64,000 nt of DNA from Janthinobacterium agaricidamnosum (GCF_003667705.1 NZ_CP033019.1:6262001-6326000); one strand, 5' to 3'. Positions 30,430-39,513 are shown, counted from the first letter of the stretch. Notes: generated from the letters alone by a model not told the origin. Numbers and translations are program-made.

Positions 30430-30655
30430 ATGCCCGTTGCACAGCCTTCCACGATGCACGCAAAGAGAAAGAAGCGTGGGAAGTGGAAGAGCGTCAAGCG
30501 CTGCTGCTGGCCGATAAAACCACGCTGGCCGGTGCCGCCACCGAAGATCTGCTAGAAAATCGAGACCCAGTAACACCACGGCGACGAAGCGTAATCTGCG
30601 TTGCTAGCTGACCGCTGCTAGCTGACAAGAACGGCACCTTCGGGTGCCGTTTTTT
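30430..30655 (+). repeat. rpoC-tail/terminator tandem unit 3 (226 bp)
   Basis: As units 1 and 2, but with three private substitutions (GCAGCC to GCCGCC, CAGCAAC to CAGTAAC, GCGCTGC to GCGTTGC) and an extra 14 bases that duplicate the GCTAGCTGAC spacer ahead of the terminator. It is the most diverged copy and the end of the array. Confidence 0.92.
30630..30655 (+). terminator. rpoC-type terminator, copy 4
   Basis: AACGGCACC-TTCG-GGTGCCGTT with six T, 227 bases after copy 3 because of a 14-base spacer duplication. Confidence 0.9.
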
Positions 30656-30660
30656 ATGCC

Positions 30661-31274
30661 TGTCCGCATTGCCATGCGCGAAAAGATAGCGTGGCAGGCG
30701 GTAAATGATGGCAGCCCATTCCATTTGTCTATTCGATTGGCATGCATATCGCCACGGCAGCACATCATTTATATCGCTCACTGAGGAACACGATTTTCGG
30801 TTGTCGCTTGTTCGCACCCATTCATTTGTATTTCGCAGCCTATATAAATGGCAAGCGTAAAATGGAAGGTCAACGCACGCATTAAAAGTCATGCTCTTTA
30901 TTACCGGCCAAGATGACGAACAAGATTCTTATGCAGGCATGCATTCTGATACGCTGATAGCTTAATGCGGCCGAGCTAAATTACGTCGAGCATGTTTGAA
31001 TTGATGGACTAAAACCGTGTAACGCGGTTGACGCCAGACTCGTGCAGGTGCGAGGCAGGATGGTAGACGTGGCGCCGACGAATTTGAAGTGAGCGCTTAC
31101 AAGAATGGCTGCTTGCCGTTGACGGCTCTTGGCTACTGCTGTTGCGTCATCCCGCTTTGCTGCCCATGGGCTCGCCCAACTGCTGGTGATGACGTATCAC
31201 GGCGTTGTTGTGGCGTCACGCCCCGTTGCCTGCGCCACGCCAGTTTTCAGTTCATTCATGCTAAGATTTGGCGC
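30661..31274. other. 614-bp gene-poor region after the repeat array
   Basis: No convincing gene. The first 400 bases are visibly richer in A and T than the rest of the window (for example around 30700-30990). A minus-strand frame at 30494-30892 has no family resemblance, runs into the repeat array and has no convincing start. A plus-strand extension of the next gene from 31089 is Cys-rich and unlike any domain. The region may hold the promoter of the next gene or be degraded DNA. Confidence 0.5.
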
Positions 31275-31907
31275 ATGATTGCCCAAGCCCTGTTTACTCC
31301 CGCCCAGCAAAAACTGCTGGGTTTGCTCTTTGTCCGCGTGAATGAAGGCTTTCACTTGAACGAGATCATGCGCTTGACGGGCATGGGGAGCGCGTCGGCA
31401 CAGCGGGAGCTGCGCCGTCTGCATGAGTCCGGCCTGATCATATCGGAGCGGATCGGCAACGTGCGGCGCTTCTGGCCTAACAAGGAAAGTCTCGTGTATC
31501 CGGAGTTGAGCGGACTGGTGCAAAAAACCTTCGGCATCGTCGGTGTGCTCAGCATGACCCTGGCGCCCTTGCGTGCCCAGCTGCACCTGGCATTTGTGTC
31601 GGGCGCCGCGGCGAAGGGGCAGGACCTGCCCGGCAGCGCCATCGATTTGCTGCTGGTGGGCGAAGAAGCCAATTATGGCGATCTGTTGACGGGATTGGCC
31701 CCGGCCGAGCGAACCTTACGGCGTAAAATCAATCCCAACCTATATACGCTGGCGGATTATCGCCGGCGGCTGCGTGAAGGCCAGCCATTTCTGCTGCAGG
31801 TATTACAGCAGCCGAAGTTGTTTGTCATCGGCGATGAATCGCTATTGCAGGCGCTGGCATTACCGGATTCTTCATTACAAGCGAATGACATGCCATCTGT
31901 ATTCTAA
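31275..31907 (+). CDS. Winged-helix regulator with degenerate nucleotidyltransferase domain
   Basis: 210 residues. Residues 1-85 are a winged helix (LFTPAQQKLLGLLF, MGSASAQRELRRLHESGLI as recognition helix, then a wing). Residues 100-205 resemble a minimal nucleotidyltransferase as found fused to such domains, including INPNLYTLADYRRRLREGQPFLLQVLQQPKLFVIGDE. The catalytic pattern GSxARG...DSDIDLLV is degraded to SGAAAKGQDLPGSAIDLLL: the GS pair is altered and the first metal aspartate is Ala. It is probably a DNA-binding or scaffold protein without transferase activity. ATG 31275 is chosen because the winged helix starts there. Confidence 0.75.
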   Translation: MIAQALFTPAQQKLLGLLFVRVNEGFHLNEIMRLTGMGSASAQRELRRLHESGLIISERIGNVRRFWPNKESLVYPELSGLVQKTFGIVGVLSMTLAPLRAQLHLAFVSGAAAKGQDLPGSAIDLLLVGEEANYGDLLTGLAPAERTLRRKINPNLYTLADYRRRLREGQPFLLQVLQQPKLFVIGDESLLQALALPDSSLQANDMPSVF

Positions 31908-31980
31908 AGGCCGGGCCTGGCATTCAATTTCAGGTACATGAAATTGTTGGCCAGAATAATATCTGAGGCGGATTGATCGT

Positions 31981-32823
31981 ATGATGAATAAACTACAGGC
32001 TTTCGGTTTAATTGTTTCCCAAGCGGTGCGCGGAGAATTAACGTTTCCCACGAGCGTTAATTCAGCACTGCAATTGCAATTGGCCCTGGCTGAACCGGAC
32101 TGCCATATCGACCATGCGATCAAGCTGGTACTGGCCGAGCCCTTGCTGGCGGCGCGCACGGTCGCGCTGGCCAATTCGGCCGTGTACAGCCGCGGCGATG
32201 CGGCGCCCGTGACCAGCGTGCGCGCCGCCGTCATGCGCATGGGCTACCGCAATCTGTACGCGCTGGTGGCGGCCATGGTGGTGCGCCAGTTCGGCAGCAA
32301 GATCATCGACCCCGTGCTGCGCCAGAAGGCGACCCAGCTGTGGGAGCACACTGCCCACGTGGCGGCGCTGGCGCACGTGCTGGCCCGCCGCGTGACGAAC
32401 GTCGATGCCGATACGGCGCTGTTCGCCGGCATCGTGCATGAGGTGGGCGGTTTTTACCTGTTGTCGCGTGCCGATGAATTTCCCGGCCTGCTCGACGACG
32501 ATGCCGATCACTGGATGGAGTCCGCCGAAGAAATTATTTCCCGCGAAGTCATGAAGAAGCTGCTGATTCCGCGGGCCGTGAGCGAAGCCATCGAAGGCTT
32601 GCGCGATGGCTTGCTGTCCATTCCGCCCGACTCCCTGCTCGACACCTTGTTGTTGGCCAAGCAACTGTCGCCCGTGCCCTCGCCCTTGCAGGTGACGTAC
32701 GTGGAAATGCTCACGCCCTCCGATTCCGTCATCGATTTCATTATCGACAACGAGACCCTGCAAAGCATCCTGGCCGAATCGGACGAGGAAGTACGCTCGA
32801 TGAGTGCCGCGCTGCTCGTCTGA
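31981..32823 (+). CDS. HDOD-domain protein
   Basis: 280 residues dominated by an HDOD domain (about residues 18-215): FPTSVNSALQLQLALAEPDCHIDHAIKLVLAEPLLAARTV is its start, followed by SVRAAVMRMGYRNLYALV and the HD-like core LFAGIVHEVGGFYLLS. The metal-binding HD pair is replaced (HEV), as is usual in HDOD proteins, which act in signalling rather than hydrolysis. It lies 73 bases after the winged-helix gene on the same strand; co-transcription is possible. No output domain is attached. Confidence 0.85.
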   Translation: MMNKLQAFGLIVSQAVRGELTFPTSVNSALQLQLALAEPDCHIDHAIKLVLAEPLLAARTVALANSAVYSRGDAAPVTSVRAAVMRMGYRNLYALVAAMVVRQFGSKIIDPVLRQKATQLWEHTAHVAALAHVLARRVTNVDADTALFAGIVHEVGGFYLLSRADEFPGLLDDDADHWMESAEEIISREVMKKLLIPRAVSEAIEGLRDGLLSIPPDSLLDTLLLAKQLSPVPSPLQVTYVEMLTPSDSVIDFIIDNETLQSILAESDEEVRSMSAALLV

Positions 32824-32884
32824 GGTCAGCGCATTGCTTGTCTGACCCGCCCACGCCGTCTGCCAGCATGCCTGCCGGGACCGG

Positions 32885-34060
32885 TCAGGGGCCGGGATGC
32901 AATACGACCTTGATGCATTGCTCCTGCTTCTTCTGGAAGATCTCGTAGCCGTGCGGTGCTTCGTCCAGGCTCAAGTGATGGGAAATGATGGCACCGGGAT
33001 CGAGCTCGCCCCGTTGTATCCGTTCCAGCAGCGGCTGCATGTAGCGCTGCACGTGGGTTTGCCCCGTCTTGATGGTCAATGAACGGTTCATGATGGAGCC
33101 AAACGGGATCTTGTCGCTGAAGCCGCCATACGCGCCCGGCACCGAGACGACGCCGCCGTTGCGGCACGCCATCAGTGCTTCGCGCAGGGCTGTGGGGCGG
33201 TCCGATTCCAGTTTCATCGTCTGCTTGAGGCGGTCGTAGATATAGCTGACGCCGGAACCGTGCGCTTCCATGCCGACGGCATCGATGCAGGCATCGGGTC
33301 CCCGTCCTCCCGTCATTTCCCGCAGGGCGTCGGGCACGTCCACCGCATCGAAATGCAGGGTTTCGGCGCCGGACAGTTCGCGTGCCATGCGCAGGCGTTC
33401 CGGGTAATGGTCGATGGCGATGACGCGCTCGGCGCCGAGCAGGAAGGCGCTCTGGATGGCGAACTGCCCCACGGGGCCGCAACCCCACACGGCCACCACT
33501 TGGCCCGGCGTGATGGCGCAGGCTTCGGCCGCCATGTAGCCGGTCGGCAGTATGTCCGAGAGGAACAGTACCTGTTCATCCTTGAGCTCGTCCGGCACCT
33601 GGATGGGGCCGACGTCGGCAAACGGCACGCGCACGTATTCCGCCTGGCCGCCCGCGTAACCGCCCGTCAGGTGGGAATAGCCAAAGATGCCCGCCCCCGA
33701 GTGGCCCCACATCTTTTCCGCCATGTAGGCGTTGGGATTGGAGTTCTCGCACACCGAGTACAGCTGTTGTTCGCAAAAGAAGCAGCGTCCGCAGGCGATG
33801 GGAAACGGCACGACCACCCGTTCTCCTTCCTTGAGTTTGCGCACCGCGGAGCCCACCTCCACCACCTCGCCCATGAATTCATGGCCGAGGATGTCGCCTT
33901 GTTCCATGGTGGGCACGACGCCATTGTAGAGGTGCAAATCGGAACCGCAGATGGCCGTGGAACTGACCTTGATGATGGCGTCTCCGGGATTGAGGATGAC
34001 GGGATCGGGTACTTGTTCGATCCGCACGTCGCGCTTGCCGTGCCAGCAATTGGCTTTCAT
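32885..34060 (-). CDS. Zinc-dependent alcohol/formaldehyde dehydrogenase-like protein
   Basis: 391 residues, MDR superfamily. The catalytic zinc ligands C38 and H60-E61 lie in AICGSDLH and [12 protein letters not shown]. The structural zinc has C90, C93, C96 and C104. The NAD site is in [21 protein letters not shown]. An insert with [24 protein letters not shown] matches the glutathione-independent formaldehyde dehydrogenase-like group. GGAGGTGT precedes the ATG at 34060. The start overlaps the stop of the SRPBCC gene (ATGA), so the two are coupled. Substrate not determined. Confidence 0.88.
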   Translation of the reverse strand: MKANCWHGKRDVRIEQVPDPVILNPGDAIIKVSSTAICGSDLHLYNGVVPTMEQGDILGHEFMGEVVEVGSAVRKLKEGERVVVPFPIACGRCFFCEQQLYSVCENSNPNAYMAEKMWGHSGAGIFGYSHLTGGYAGGQAEYVRVPFADVGPIQVPDELKDEQVLFLSDILPTGYMAAEACAITPGQVVAVWGCGPVGQFAIQSAFLLGAERVIAIDHYPERLRMARELSGAETLHFDAVDVPDALREMTGGRGPDACIDAVGMEAHGSGVSYIYDRLKQTMKLESDRPTALREALMACRNGGVVSVPGAYGGFSDKIPFGSIMNRSLTIKTGQTHVQRYMQPLLERIQRGELDPGAIISHHLSLDEAPHGYEIFQKKQEQCIKVVLHPGP

Positions 34061-35136
34061 GACACACCTCCGTTTGCTTGCGGTCGAGGGGCAGCGGCCG
34101 TGGCACCAGCCTTGTGCAGCAAGCGCGTCTTGAAGCTGCGCTTGCCCGACGGCTGGCCCTCGGTGGTGCTGACCTCGCCCGTTTCCATCCACTGCTTGAA
34201 GCGGCGCAAGGTGGTTTCGATCTGGTAGGCGGGCGCCTGGCTGAACAGGCCCGCCACGGCCGCGCCCACCTTGCCGGCCGGCGGCTGCATGTGCAGTTGC
34301 ATGGTGACCACGGTGCCGCGCCCGCCGGGAGCGGGCGACAGTTCCAGCGCTCCCGTTTCGGCATGGTTCTGTGCCGCGCGCCAGCGCAAGCCCTGACCCG
34401 GACGCTCTTGCGTCAGTTCGCCTATCCACTCGCCCTCGACGCTGTGCCAGCGCGAGCGGCGCGCATCGATCACCTGCACCGACTGCAGGCCCGGCATGAA
34501 GCGGGGCAGGTTTTCCAGGTCGCGCCAGGCGCGGTAGCAATCGTCGGCGGAACGGTTGACGATGACGCTCTTTTGCAGCGCCAATCCCTCTTCGCCGGGC
34601 GCGGGTAATTCGCTCAGCTTGCGCGGCGCCAGTTGGGCGCTGGCGATGTAGTCGATGGCCGTCACGCCTGCCACCACGGCCGCCGTCGCCGCCAGGCGCG
34701 TGCGTGCATGGCGCCGGCTGGCCATGGCCACGCCCAGCAGCGACAGGTCCATGGCGTCGCCGGCGATGCGCGACCAGCGCCATGCCGGAGCGGTTTCGCC
34801 GCGCAGCAAGGCCACGCCGCACGCCATTTCGCGCAGGCCGATGGCGCGTATCCAGAAAGACGAGACGCCGCGCAAGCCGCTGGCCCGCGCCAGGCCGCGC
34901 GGCGCCACCAGCTGGGCCAGGCCCAGGCCGATGCTGAGCCAGCCAAGCGCCGTGATCATGGCAGGCTTGCCGCGTGCGGTATCGTCGGGAATGTGCCGCT
35001 GCGGCCGTCCATCGGCCTGGCCGCGTGCACTGGTGTAGTGAAGAATGGCGTCATGCCCGTGATAGGGCATCTCCGCTGATGTTTGCCATGCGGGCGGGCC
35101 AGCCGTGGCGGCGTCGTTCCTGTCTTCGCTTTGCAT
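34057..35136 (-). CDS. Membrane protein with SRPBCC (cyclase/dehydrase) domain
   Basis: 359 residues. A polar N-terminus is followed by hydrophobic segments at about residues 60-75 ([19 protein letters not shown]), 95-115 and 133-165. A START-like domain comes next, with [19 protein letters not shown] then [16 protein letters not shown], the typical first strand-helix of the fold. A basic tail ends the protein. GGGAGG sits eight bases before ATG 35136 and decides the start against an upstream one at 35172. It is the first gene of a two-gene operon with the dehydrogenase. The SRPBCC domain may bind the hydrophobic substrate or product of that enzyme; this is inference. Confidence 0.8.
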   Translation of the reverse strand: MQSEDRNDAATAGPPAWQTSAEMPYHGHDAILHYTSARGQADGRPQRHIPDDTARGKPAMITALGWLSIGLGLAQLVAPRGLARASGLRGVSSFWIRAIGLREMACGVALLRGETAPAWRWSRIAGDAMDLSLLGVAMASRRHARTRLAATAAVVAGVTAIDYIASAQLAPRKLSELPAPGEEGLALQKSVIVNRSADDCYRAWRDLENLPRFMPGLQSVQVIDARRSRWHSVEGEWIGELTQERPGQGLRWRAAQNHAETGALELSPAPGGRGTVVTMQLHMQPPAGKVGAAVAGLFSQAPAYQIETTLRRFKQWMETGEVSTTEGQPSGKRSFKTRLLHKAGATAAAPRPQANGGVS

Positions 35137-35241
35137 GCTGCCTCCCTTCTGTGTATGGGAATTAGGCAGCATTGTCTGGTACGCGTTCCGGCGGGCGTGC
35201 GCGACATACGCTGGATCTGTGCCAGATCAAATATCGGCACG

Positions 35242-35276
35242 AAAAAAAAACGGCAGCCCCAACTGGCGCTGCCGTT
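35242..35276 (-). terminator. Intrinsic terminator of the DUF885 gene
   Basis: Read on the minus strand, AACGGCAGC (35276-35268) and GCTGCCGTT (35257-35249) form a 9-bp stem followed by nine T (complement of 35250-35242). It lies 20 bases after the DUF885 stop at 35296. Confidence 0.85.
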
Positions 35277-35295
35277 CTCGCAGGAGTGGGCTAGC

Positions 35296-37116
35296 TTACT
35301 TTTGCTGCGCGATCCACCGGTCGACCTTGGCTTCCAGCAGTTTCAGGGGCAGGGTGCCGTCGCCGAGCACCACTTCGTGGAACTTCGGCAGGCTGAACTT
35401 GTCGCCCAACGCCTGCTGGGCACGCTGGCGCAGTTCGACGATTTTCAGCGAACCGATCTTGTAGCCCAGCGCCTGGCCAGGCCAGGCCATGTAGCGTTCC
35501 GTTTCGCTCCTCGCCACGGCGTCGTAGCCGAGGGTGTCGCGCATGTACTTGATCGTCTGCTCGCGTGTCCAGCCCTTGGTGTGCAAGCCCGTGTCGACCA
35601 CCAGGCGCACGGCGCGCAGCATCTCGTCGTTCAAATGGCCGAAGTACTGGGCAGGATCGTCGAACAGGCCCATTTCCTTGCCCAGGGTTTCCGCATACAG
35701 GGCCCAGCCTTCCGTGAAGGCATTGTTGCCGCCGAAGCGGCGGAAGTTCGGCAAGTCCATCTCTTGCACCAGCGCCAGGTGGAAATGGTGGCCAGGTTTG
35801 CCTTCGTGCAGGAACAGGGTGGTCATGCCCGTGTCGCCATACAGTTTCGGATCCGTGACGACGGACCAGAACACGCCCGGGCGCGAACCGTCGGCGGCCG
35901 GGGCCGTGTAGTGATCGGCGGCCGTATCGCGGCTCAGTTCAGGTTCCAGGCGCAAGTCCAGCGGCGCTTTCGGCACCAGGGTGAACAGGGCGGGCAATTT
36001 GCTGTCGAGCAGCACGTTCAGCTTGCGGTAGACGTCGAGCACTTCCTGCTCCGTCTTGAACGGGCGGTATTTCGCCTGTTCCGACACCCACACGGGCAAG
36101 CCGGCGGCCGGGCCGTTGTAGCCCATCTTCGGACCGACGATCGCGTATTGTTCCTGGATGCGCGCCACTTCCTTCAAGCCGATGGCGTGGATCTGCTCCG
36201 GTTTCAAATCCGTCGTGGTGCTGCTGGCCACGCGCGCCTGGTACCAGGCCGCGCCATCGGGCAGGGCGCTCCAGCCGCTGCTCGTGCGGCCGGCCGGCAG
36301 GTAATCGCGTTCCATGAAGGTGGCCAGGCGCTGCAGCGCAGGCATCAGCTTGGCCTCGATGATGACGGTGTAGGTTTGCGTCAGGCGTTCCCTGTCGGCG
36401 GCGGAAAAGCTGGCCGGCAAGTTCTTGATGGGCGTGTAATACACGCTGTCCTGCGGCGTGGCGCTGACGAGCTTCTTGAATTGCGGCAGGGTCGATTCCG
36501 TCAGCGCCTTCGGCAGCACGATGCCCATTTGCATGCCGACTTTCATGTTGGCGATGGCCTGGTCTATCCAGCCCGGCAACTGGCCGATACGGCTCAGGTA
36601 AGCATCGTATTCCTTGACCGCGGTCAGCGGTTGCGATGCCTCGCCGCCCGCATAATTGGCCAGGGTGACGGGCATGCTGTCCATCTGGTTCAAAGGCAGC
36701 AGGTATTCGGGGAAGCGCTCGAAGCTCAGCGCCGTGGCCAGTTCATAGTCGAGGATATCGTAGTTGATCTGGTCTTGGTGCGAAAGCTGCGCGCGGGCAA
36801 TACCGCGCAGGGTCTTCTGATACTGGCGGTACAGGGCGAACTGCTTTGCGCGCGCGGCGGGCACGATGGCTGAACCGAGCTGGTCGTCAAAACGGTTGTC
36901 GCCGCTCTCTGTGGCATTGATCGGCTCGAAACGGGCCAACGCATCGTAGTACTGGTCGGCCAGCACTTGCAGCTGCTGCTTGGCTTTTGGCGCGCTGACG
37001 GCCGGCGCGACGGCCGCTTTGGCCGCGGGCTGGGCCGCTTGCGCCATGGGCGCGTAGGCGAGCAACAGGGAGATGGCCAGGGTGCCGAGGGTGCCGGCGG
37101 CAAAACGATGCTTCAT
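35296..37116 (-). CDS. Exported DUF885 family (predicted metallopeptidase) protein
   Basis: 606 residues with a signal peptide (residues 1-27, LAISLLLAYAPMAQAA). The DUF885 hallmark LHEGKPGHHFHLALVQE, a gluzincin-like HExxxxHH-type site, is present, with the downstream EGWALYAETLG that would give the Glu ligand. Family members are little characterised; a few are reported as peptidases. It should act outside the cytoplasmic membrane. Gene spacing suggests it is transcribed alone: 136 bases precede it and a terminator follows. Confidence 0.88.
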   Translation of the reverse strand: MKHRFAAGTLGTLAISLLLAYAPMAQAAQPAAKAAVAPAVSAPKAKQQLQVLADQYYDALARFEPINATESGDNRFDDQLGSAIVPAARAKQFALYRQYQKTLRGIARAQLSHQDQINYDILDYELATALSFERFPEYLLPLNQMDSMPVTLANYAGGEASQPLTAVKEYDAYLSRIGQLPGWIDQAIANMKVGMQMGIVLPKALTESTLPQFKKLVSATPQDSVYYTPIKNLPASFSAADRERLTQTYTVIIEAKLMPALQRLATFMERDYLPAGRTSSGWSALPDGAAWYQARVASSTTTDLKPEQIHAIGLKEVARIQEQYAIVGPKMGYNGPAAGLPVWVSEQAKYRPFKTEQEVLDVYRKLNVLLDSKLPALFTLVPKAPLDLRLEPELSRDTAADHYTAPAADGSRPGVFWSVVTDPKLYGDTGMTTLFLHEGKPGHHFHLALVQEMDLPNFRRFGGNNAFTEGWALYAETLGKEMGLFDDPAQYFGHLNDEMLRAVRLVVDTGLHTKGWTREQTIKYMRDTLGYDAVARSETERYMAWPGQALGYKIGSLKIVELRQRAQQALGDKFSLPKFHEVVLGDGTLPLKLLEAKVDRWIAQQK

Positions 37117-37252
37117 GCGCGAAATCCTTTGTAAGGAGGGAATGAACGGAGGCGTAGCGAGGTCGGGGGTGGCCGTTCAAGAAGGAACAGCCGGGGCGTA
37201 AGCATACGCCATTGCCCAGTGCGTTTGGATAAATTGTGCGGAAGAAATGTTG

Positions 37253-38350
37253 CTATTTTTCTGTAGGCGGCAGGGCCGCTTTCATCGCTGGCCAGTGACG
37301 GCTGGTCAAGGGCAGGCAGGCCGGGCAGGGCGTGGCGTCGATCAGGCTTTGGATCTGCTGCGCGCGCGCCGCCGTTTGCGGGTGCGAGGAAATCCATCCC
37401 GGCACCTTGGCCTGATCCTTGCCATCGAGCCTCTGGAAAAAACGCAGCATGCCGTCGGGGCGGATCTGCGCGCGCTGCAAGGCCAGCAAACCGAGCCGGT
37501 CCGCTTCTTCCTCCATGTCGCGGCTGAAATACAGGGTGCCGGCCTGGTGCGCCAGCATGGCGGCCACGGCGCTGATGTCGCCGATGGTCAGGCCCACCAG
37601 GGCGCCCCAGCCCAGGCTGCTGATCATCTGCCGCAACGAATGGCGCTGTTCCACGTGCTGCACTTCATGCGCGAGCACGCCGGCCAGTTCGCCCGGGTCC
37701 CCCGCCTGGCGCAGCAAGCCCGTATGCACGACGATGATGCCGCCTGGCATGGCAAACGCGTTGACCGTGTCATCCTGCTTGACCAGCCAGCGGTACGGGT
37801 AGCGCGAACCGGCCGTCAGCGTGCGGCCGATGTCCTGCACCGTCTGCTGCGCCACGCCGCTCTCGACGATGCCGCCCTGCGCGCGCACTTGCGCCAGGGC
37901 CAGTTCGCCCAGCTGCTTTTCTGTCGACAGGGGAATCCATCCCGCCAGCACGCCGATGGCGTTGCTTCCTTGCCACCACAACAGGGCAGTGGCGACGACG
38001 GCCGCGCCCGTCAAACCGGCCAGCCAGCCCGACACCTGCCGCCGGTTGCGCTGGCGCTCGCCCCACAGGCGCTGCAGTTGCGGCTGCAGCGCGGCCGGCG
38101 CTTCTTTTAGCACGATGGCGATGTCGTCCGCTGTCAGCGGCTTGAGCGAGGCTTGCCGTCCTTGTTCTTCGAGCCAGTTCAGGAACAGTTCCGGTCCGTC
38201 GACACCGCCCACGCTGACGACCAGCTGCGCCACGTCGACATCATGGCCGGGCGCATCGATGGTCAGCTGGCTGCCGAAGAAATGCGCGCTGACGGCTGTG
38301 CCCGCCGGGCCGCCGTCGGGGCCGCTCAGCAGTGCCCGGAATGGCGTCAT
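37253..38350 (-). CDS. M48-family membrane metallopeptidase
   Basis: 365 residues. The zinc motif HEVQH (H228, E229, H232) and the downstream EEEADRLGL, which holds the third ligand, identify an M48 (HtpX/Ste24/BepA-like) peptidase. One membrane helix lies at about residues 107-125 (VSGWLAGLTGAAVVATALLWW). The N-terminal 100 residues are a soluble domain not seen in HtpX. The catalytic part is probably periplasmic, with a role in envelope quality control by family analogy. The ATG at 38350 overlaps the stop of the HPP-CBS gene, so translation is coupled. Confidence 0.85.
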   Translation of the reverse strand: MTPFRALLSGPDGGPAGTAVSAHFFGSQLTIDAPGHDVDVAQLVVSVGGVDGPELFLNWLEEQGRQASLKPLTADDIAIVLKEAPAALQPQLQRLWGERQRNRRQVSGWLAGLTGAAVVATALLWWQGSNAIGVLAGWIPLSTEKQLGELALAQVRAQGGIVESGVAQQTVQDIGRTLTAGSRYPYRWLVKQDDTVNAFAMPGGIIVVHTGLLRQAGDPGELAGVLAHEVQHVEQRHSLRQMISSLGWGALVGLTIGDISAVAAMLAHQAGTLYFSRDMEEEADRLGLLALQRAQIRPDGMLRFFQRLDGKDQAKVPGWISSHPQTAARAQQIQSLIDATPCPACLPLTSRHWPAMKAALPPTEK

Positions 38351-39513
38351 GCGGCGGCCTCGGCAAAGCGGCTTTCGTACAGGGCGGCCATCAGGTCGGA
38401 CTGGCTGATGATGCCGGCCAGGCGTTCTTCCTCGTCGAGGATGGGAATATGGTGATAGCCGGCGTCGGCCATCAGGGGCACGAGATCGATGATGGGCGTG
38501 CCGAGGCGGGCCGTGTGCGGCGACGCCGTCATCAGCTGTCCCACCGCTTCCGGCTTGTCGCCGTGGGACAGGCCGCTGCGCTGCAGCAAGCCGCGCAGGC
38601 GCTGGCGCATGCCCTGGTAATCGTCGAGGCCGCCATGGCGCAGGAAATCCGTCTGCGTGATGATGCCGATGACGCGGCGCGCCCGGTTGACAACGGGCAG
38701 GGCGCCTATATCGTGCTCGCGCATGGTGCGCCATGCAACATCGAGCGGCGTGCCGAATTCCACGCTGAGCACGTCTTTCGACATGATGTCGGCGCAGGTG
38801 ACGACGCCGAAGCGGCGCTGGTAGGCGCGCATTTCCGTTTGCAGGAAGATCGCCTGCAAATCGTCGCGGCTGATGTCGAGCACTTCACTGTGCTGGCGCA
38901 AGACGGCATCGAGGTCGTCCGGTGAAAAGCCCAGGCGGTTGCTGGGCACCTCATCCTTGGTGGCGTGCGGATGCGGCGCCACCAGTTGCTGGACGTGCGG
39001 GTAGCGGCGTCCCGTCAGGTTGTTGTACAGCACGGCGCAAGCGACCAGCACGGCGGAATTGAACAGTACGGTGATGAAGACGAATTCAAAGCCGGCCGCA
39101 TGCACGCTGGCGCCGCCGACGACGGTGGTGAGCGCCACGGCGCCGCCAGGCGGATGCAAACAGCGTAGGGCAAACATGGCGCCGATGGCCAGGCAGGCGG
39201 CCAGCGCCGCCACGCCCACGCTGGATCCGAACCATTTGACGCAGGCCATGCCGACCAGGCCGGAGACGACGTTGCCGCCCACCACGGACCACGGTTGCGC
39301 CAGCGGGCTGGCCGGCAGGCAGAACAGCAGCACGGCCGAGGCGCCCATGGGCGCGATCAGGTAGACGCTGGCGCTGTCCGGGGCCAGCAGGAAATGGCAG
39401 ATTAGGCCCGTCAGCAGCAAGCCGCAGATGGCGCCCGCGCAGGCGCGCAATTGTTCGCGGCGGCTGCCGTTGTTCGGTTGCGGCAGCCAGCGTGCCAGGA
39501 AAGAAGTCGTCAT
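38347..39513 (-). CDS. HPP-family membrane protein with paired CBS domains
   Basis: 388 residues. Residues 20-175 are an HPP domain with four hydrophobic helices and the signature RCLHPPGGAVAL. Two CBS modules follow (about residues 240-305 and 325-385), one holding ADIMSKDVLSVEFGTPLDVAW and the other HHIPILDEEERLAGIISQSDL. CBS pairs usually bind adenosine ligands. Some HPP proteins are nitrite transporters; whether this one is cannot be told. It is first in a two-gene unit with the M48 peptidase. Confidence 0.88.
   Translation of the reverse strand: MTTSFLARWLPQPNNGSRREQLRACAGAICGLLLTGLICHFLLAPDSASVYLIAPMGASAVLLFCLPASPLAQPWSVVGGNVVSGLVGMACVKWFGSSVGVAALAACLAIGAMFALRCLHPPGGAVALTTVVGGASVHAAGFEFVFITVLFNSAVLVACAVLYNNLTGRRYPHVQQLVAPHPHATKDEVPSNRLGFSPDDLDAVLRQHSEVLDISRDDLQAIFLQTEMRAYQRRFGVVTCADIMSKDVLSVEFGTPLDVAWRTMREHDIGALPVVNRARRVIGIITQTDFLRHGGLDDYQGMRQRLRGLLQRSGLSHGDKPEAVGQLMTASPHTARLGTPIIDLVPLMADAGYHHIPILDEEERLAGIISQSDLMAALYESRFAEAAA

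Noticed and set aside
29991..30611. Three 64-codon frames in the rpoC-downstream repeats as small genes
   Set aside because: They start on a GTG inside a terminator hairpin, have no ribosome-binding site and consist of a frameshifted RpoC tail. They are better described as repeat units.
29956..30660. CRISPR array
   Set aside because: Only three or four units of 213 bp, nearly identical over their whole length, with no spacers; they derive from rpoC.
30494..30892. 132-codon minus-strand gene
   Set aside because: Runs through the repeat array and its terminator, has no family resemblance and no convincing start.
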